NCBI GenBank assembly: GCA_017557625.1
Contig: JAFYYG010000054.1
Coordinates: forward strand, 1-64,000
From: Muribaculaceae bacterium
Lineage (GTDB): Bacteria; Bacteroidota; Bacteroidia; Bacteroidales; Muribaculaceae
Reading direction: 5' to 3'
Length of the DNA: 64,000 nucleotides
Shown here piece after piece: positions 60,622-64,000 of this stretch. The translations under genes and the position numbers were made by a program. Every line of letters starts with the position of its first letter. Positions within the stretch are counted from its first letter, which is position 1. The notes beneath the pieces are model-generated. The model was not told where the DNA came from and made no database searches. It worked only from the letters and a program-made list of their open reading frames with translations.

Positions 60622-60684
60622 AAATCAATCACCTTATATCTTCAACCAATCACCTTTTACTATCAACCAATCACCTCAAATCAA
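60622..60684 (+). repeat. Three tandem 21-base repeats (CAACCAATCACCT)
   Basis: CAATCACCT at 60626-60634, 60647-60655 and 60668-60676, exactly 21 bases apart (two helical turns), adjacent to the palindrome. Consistent with cooperative protein binding on one DNA face. Confidence 0.75.
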
Positions 60685-60897
60685 CAAAATAGCTTATTTT
60701 CACCACTACAAAAACACTACAACTATCAAATTAAGTGGAAATTTTCACAAAAATTGTATGTTATACACATACTTTAACTATATTGGTCTTGCACATTTTA
60801 TTTTGTAGGTATAATTTTGCTGTCGCTATCTAGAAAATAGTGAGCTTTATTAAATTTTTGAATATTTATACACAATTAATTATTTGAGAATAACACT

Positions 60898-63885
60898 ATG
60901 AAGAAAACTGCAAAATTATTATTGATTACATTGATTGCCATGGCAGGGATTTTGCCAGTAAGTGCAACAGTGTACCACGAGACTACACAAAAAGTCACGC
61001 AGTTTGACTACAGCCATTTCACCTATACTTATATAGATGCTAATGGTGTAGAAAGGACTGCCAGTATTATGGACGAAGCCACTTCGCCCGAACAGATTAA
61101 GGCGTTAGTGAAGCTTATTTACACCAACGACACAATCCCCGGCATCCATTATGCCTACGACTTCGGTGGGGAGCAGTGGCGCAAGATTGACTATAATGCC
61201 TATGCCCATGCAAATGTTAATCCCAGTAAACCTATGAAAGTCACTTGGGATAATCCCGACCCAAGTGATACTATTCATAATCCTATTGAGGATGGAATGA
61301 CCTTGCTCATGGTGAACGTGAAAGACAGTTGGTATCGTTCATATGCCAACGGCAAGACCGATAGCACCGACTTTATGCTCAACAACGCTATCTCGTCGGT
61401 TAAGCTGATGCCACATTTTACCAGAGTGCATGATGCTGAGAATCCTGGATACCTTTACTCGTTTGAGGGTGTCACCAACCGTTTCTTCATCATTTCAAAG
61501 GGCAAGCCCAGAGCAAGCTATTGGGCACCATTCTATCGCCTGTTTGAGCAAATCAGCCCCGTGAAAGGTGATGGTGGCCACAATTCCAACGACTTCATCG
61601 ACGAGATTAAGCAGGGTCATCCTTATCCCTGCTACCACGACTGCACCAACGTGATAGGTTTCGGTAACAGCACAACTTATGACCATTGGTTTGAGATTGC
61701 TTCGACTGGTGAGTCTTACGCGCTCGACAACCTGTCTATTTTCATTCCTGACCGTCGTCTGGAATATGGTTGGAACGAATCAAAGGATCGTGACACTCGT
61801 AACAATCTCAGTGATACTCACACTGATGCCCAGATTTTCAAGAACTACGAGAATGACGAGGGTGATCTTACAATATTGCCCAAGGTGCTCATGTACACTG
61901 CCGACCTCAATGCCGTGGCAACGCCTTCAAGCGAGACCTACGGTTTCTATGATATAAATCTTGACTGGAGCACTTCATTTACCTATGAGAACCTGGGTGT
62001 TCATGTGCCACAGCATTTCTATGTATATATCTTGAACGACGACGGCACTCGCACATTGATTCAGGATGTACAAAAGGACGAGAACGGCATGGTGCGTGTA
62101 CAGAATCATAGCTACCAAGTGGAGCAGACCAATGAGCAGCAGGTCATCCGTTATGTCATTACTGCTCACCCCATCAACTACAAAGTAGATGGCACTACCG
62201 TGTTGCGTAACAAGGATGTTATAGATGGCAGTGAAGATGAAACGCCTTACGTCACCATCAGCGCAGAGAGCCCCGTGCGCACCGTTATCATTCCAAGCAA
62301 GAAATATGCGTTCTTTAATGAGGTTTCGGAGTATCGCAGCCGCTATCACATCGAGAGTTCAACCAAGCAGATAAACATCTACAAGAACACTGTTTCGATC
62401 ACTCCATCTTCTATTCAAAGCTATGAGACTATCCGTCCCGAGGCTTACAGGGTATATCGCAAATATGGCAGCACCGACAAACCCATCGCTACCGTAACTT
62501 TCACCCCAATTGACAATGAAGAAGGTTTGAAACAGTATAGCTACACTGTAGAATATGACAACAACACTCAAGATCTTGGTTTCCTTTTTGACGATGAAGA
62601 ACCCGTCACCAGTGGTACAATCACAAGCTTTGAGAACTCTACAGTTAAGGTCATTGACCGCTTCAGCGAATCAACTGCCAAAAACAATCACTACGACCAG
62701 TATACCTACACCTTCAAGGAGCAGAAGACCAATGGTTATTATGCTTGCAGCGATAAGTATATAGTGCCTGTTTACAAGACCACCAACAATGTGGGCGGCG
62801 AGGGCCGCACTCTTGATGAGGTGATTGCCGATACCACTCACCTTGCAAAGGCTACCCCCGACAACACTATCACTTTCAGTGTCATCAACAATCCCGCAGC
62901 TAATGTGGTGAACTACGAAATTCGTCGACTCAAATCCAACAACTTCAAGAATTATGACAAGATTGGCAAGGCCGAGAATTTCCAGAATAGTGGTAATTAC
63001 TACATCTATGCACTGAACGATGCTGGTCAGCTCAATGAGCTTGTAGGCACCGAGACTGTAGGCACCGAAGGTGGCGACATCACCACTCACGACATCAACA
63101 GCTCAAGCGACAACCAGAAGAGCAACTACGTGCCTGTAATCAACACATTATATAATGGTGATGCTTCAAAACCTAATTCTTACGGCTGTGACATCCAGAG
63201 CACCCTCTATCCTCAAGTTGAGGTAGCTATTACAGCAATGGAGAAGACCGAGCCATTCTATGGAAACGGTGGTGACCTAATGGGATATCGTGTGAACCTA
63301 AACATCACTCCCAAGTTGCCAAAATCTACCGAGAGCAGCATCAACTACGTATATTACTACCGTGTGTGGCGTGAGATTGACACCAAGAACAATCCCACTC
63401 GCATCGAGGGCGAAAGACTGCTCAACCGCGAGGATATGCAAAGCGGCGGTACTCAGGGTACCGATAATTATTGGGCAAGCGATTATCAGTGCCTCTACAC
63501 CATCTATCCAAGCAATGAACAAGTAAGCATTAACGACCTCTTTATTGACTGGGCTTACGAAGGCAACAAGAATGTGACCTACATCGTGCGTCTCTATGCC
63601 ACCACAATTCCTGGTGAAAGCGGTGCTGGACATGACCACAATACTATGGCTTTGAACGAAGGCGGCAACGGTAAAGATTACTTCATTGCTGAGGATAAGG
63701 TTACTGCTAAGTTCAATAACGGCACTCCAACATCAATAGGCACCGTTAAGGCCGAGAGCCAAGTGGCAAGCGTGACCTACTACAACGCAATGGGCATTGC
63801 AAGCAGCCGTCCACACCAGGGTGTGAACATTGTGGTAACACGTTATACCGACGGCAGCACAAAAACCGAAAAAGTCCTTAAATAA
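60898..63885 (+). CDS. Large secreted protein with C-terminal sorting-like tail
   Basis: A 995-residue exported protein (signal MKKTAKLLLITLIAMAGILPVSA). The body is Thr/Ser/Asn/Tyr-rich and beta-strand-rich, with repeated phrases of the form YxVYRKYGS, YYYRVWREID and YIYALND, suggesting fibronectin-like or Ig-like modules. No catalytic motif was recognised. The last 40 residues (YYNAMGIAS...GVNIVVTRYTDGSTKTEKVLK) match the tail of the protein at 39064 and resemble a type IX secretion C-terminal domain. It has the most elaborate control region in the window and a strong terminator. Confidence 0.82.
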   Translation: MKKTAKLLLITLIAMAGILPVSATVYHETTQKVTQFDYSHFTYTYIDANGVERTASIMDEATSPEQIKALVKLIYTNDTIPGIHYAYDFGGEQWRKIDYNAYAHANVNPSKPMKVTWDNPDPSDTIHNPIEDGMTLLMVNVKDSWYRSYANGKTDSTDFMLNNAISSVKLMPHFTRVHDAENPGYLYSFEGVTNRFFIISKGKPRASYWAPFYRLFEQISPVKGDGGHNSNDFIDEIKQGHPYPCYHDCTNVIGFGNSTTYDHWFEIASTGESYALDNLSIFIPDRRLEYGWNESKDRDTRNNLSDTHTDAQIFKNYENDEGDLTILPKVLMYTADLNAVATPSSETYGFYDINLDWSTSFTYENLGVHVPQHFYVYILNDDGTRTLIQDVQKDENGMVRVQNHSYQVEQTNEQQVIRYVITAHPINYKVDGTTVLRNKDVIDGSEDETPYVTISAESPVRTVIIPSKKYAFFNEVSEYRSRYHIESSTKQINIYKNTVSITPSSIQSYETIRPEAYRVYRKYGSTDKPIATVTFTPIDNEEGLKQYSYTVEYDNNTQDLGFLFDDEEPVTSGTITSFENSTVKVIDRFSESTAKNNHYDQYTYTFKEQKTNGYYACSDKYIVPVYKTTNNVGGEGRTLDEVIADTTHLAKATPDNTITFSVINNPAANVVNYEIRRLKSNNFKNYDKIGKAENFQNSGNYYIYALNDAGQLNELVGTETVGTEGGDITTHDINSSSDNQKSNYVPVINTLYNGDASKPNSYGCDIQSTLYPQVEVAITAMEKTEPFYGNGGDLMGYRVNLNITPKLPKSTESSINYVYYYRVWREIDTKNNPTRIEGERLLNREDMQSGGTQGTDNYWASDYQCLYTIYPSNEQVSINDLFIDWAYEGNKNVTYIVRLYATTIPGESGAGHDHNTMALNEGGNGKDYFIAEDKVTAKFNNGTPTSIGTVKAESQVASVTYYNAMGIASSRPHQGVNIVVTRYTDGSTKTEKVLK

Positions 63886-63911
63886 TTATTCTCAATAATT
63901 AAGTAGTGATG

Positions 63912-63948
63912 AGGGATGCGCTTGATGATAAGCGCATCCCTGTTTCTT
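63912..63948 (+). terminator. Terminator after the 60898 gene
   Basis: Perfect 12-bp stem AGGGATGCGCTT (63912-63923) and AAGCGCATCCCT (63930-63941), loop GATGAT, then GTTTCTT. Confidence 0.85.
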
Positions 63949-64000
63949 AATCTACAGTTTCTAAATTGAGAAATATCAATCGGCTTAGAGTGTGTTTCAC

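Larger units (their letters stand above)
60416..60897 (+). promoter_or_regulatory. Long control region of the 60898 gene with palindrome and 21-base repeats
   Basis: No gene. It holds TTAACCCGAACTCGGGTTAA, a 20-base palindrome (60597-60616); three 21-base direct repeats with CAATCACCT (60626, 60647, 60668); and the promoter box TAATTTTG (60812-60819) with CTTG about 20 bases upstream. A second AACCCGAAT half-site is at about 60491. The leader is about 70 bases. Confidence 0.6.

Overview
The window looks like chromosomal DNA from a gut-type Bacteroidales, most like Muribaculaceae or Prevotella relatives. Most transcription starts are preceded by the Bacteroidetes -7 element TAnnTTTG, often with a TTTG or CTTG box 19-21 bases upstream. 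It has BspA-type leucine-rich-repeat surface proteins, a DUF4271-hemD pair, a glycine-lipid (GlsA/GlsB-type) acyltransferase pair, an ExbB-ExbD-TonB cluster and secreted proteins with a shared C-terminal tail. There are no rRNA or tRNA genes, no CRISPR array and no complete insertion sequence that I can see. The exact genus is inference.

Layout. 1-7008: partial BspA protein, an SF1 UPF1-like helicase, a lipoprotein with a repeat-decorated promoter, and a two-gene unit (398-aa unknown protein plus von Willebrand A protein). 7456-14061: ddl, a GNAT-like gene, a LytS/LytTR two-component pair, a LUD-domain protein and topA. 14478-16434: an accessory island of a Vat-like acetyltransferase, a P-loop kinase and a DUF3784 membrane protein, with repeated promoter segments and repeated hairpins. 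16635-20411: obgE, LOG, DUF4271 and a hemD-like gene with a histone-H1-like tail. 20530-20765: a candidate small RNA. 20938-25520: glycine-lipid acyltransferases, a 4'-phosphopantetheinyl transferase and an LtaS-like enzyme. 25864-26208: two unlisted small membrane proteins in their own transcription unit. 26345-31987: TonB/ExbD/ExbB with a soluble TonB paralogue, pdxJ, nadK and a YgjP-like peptidase. 32048-34558: CPBP protease, BspA protein, SH3 protein and a remnant of the latter. 34680-43598: polA, deoC, mazG-like, secreted protein, dtd, a MITE-like element, nfeD/SPFH and ridA. 43691-48064: envelope proteins, Xre/DUF2975 and a third BspA protein. 48194-53255: glnA and a tandem duplication of zinc-ribbon membrane proteins around an inverted-loop hairpin. 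53600-63885: glycosyltransferase, VanW, lipoproteins, Wzi-like barrel, SlyD and a 995-aa secreted protein with an unusual repeat-rich control region.

The dominant theme is housekeeping plus cell envelope: peptidoglycan precursor synthesis (ddl), lipid and envelope polymer synthesis (GlsA/B, LtaS-like, GT4, VanW, Wzi), outer-membrane energisation (ExbB/ExbD/TonB) and surface-exposed repeat proteins. The most interesting unexplained items are the VWA/398-aa pair sharing a CCLxD-YDDYxDD motif, the small membrane-protein operon, the candidate small RNA, the cassette-like repeats around the Vat-like island, the zinc-ribbon duplication with an inverted hairpin loop, and three regularly spaced candidate operator arrays. 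All function calls come from reading translated sequence by eye; no database search was run.
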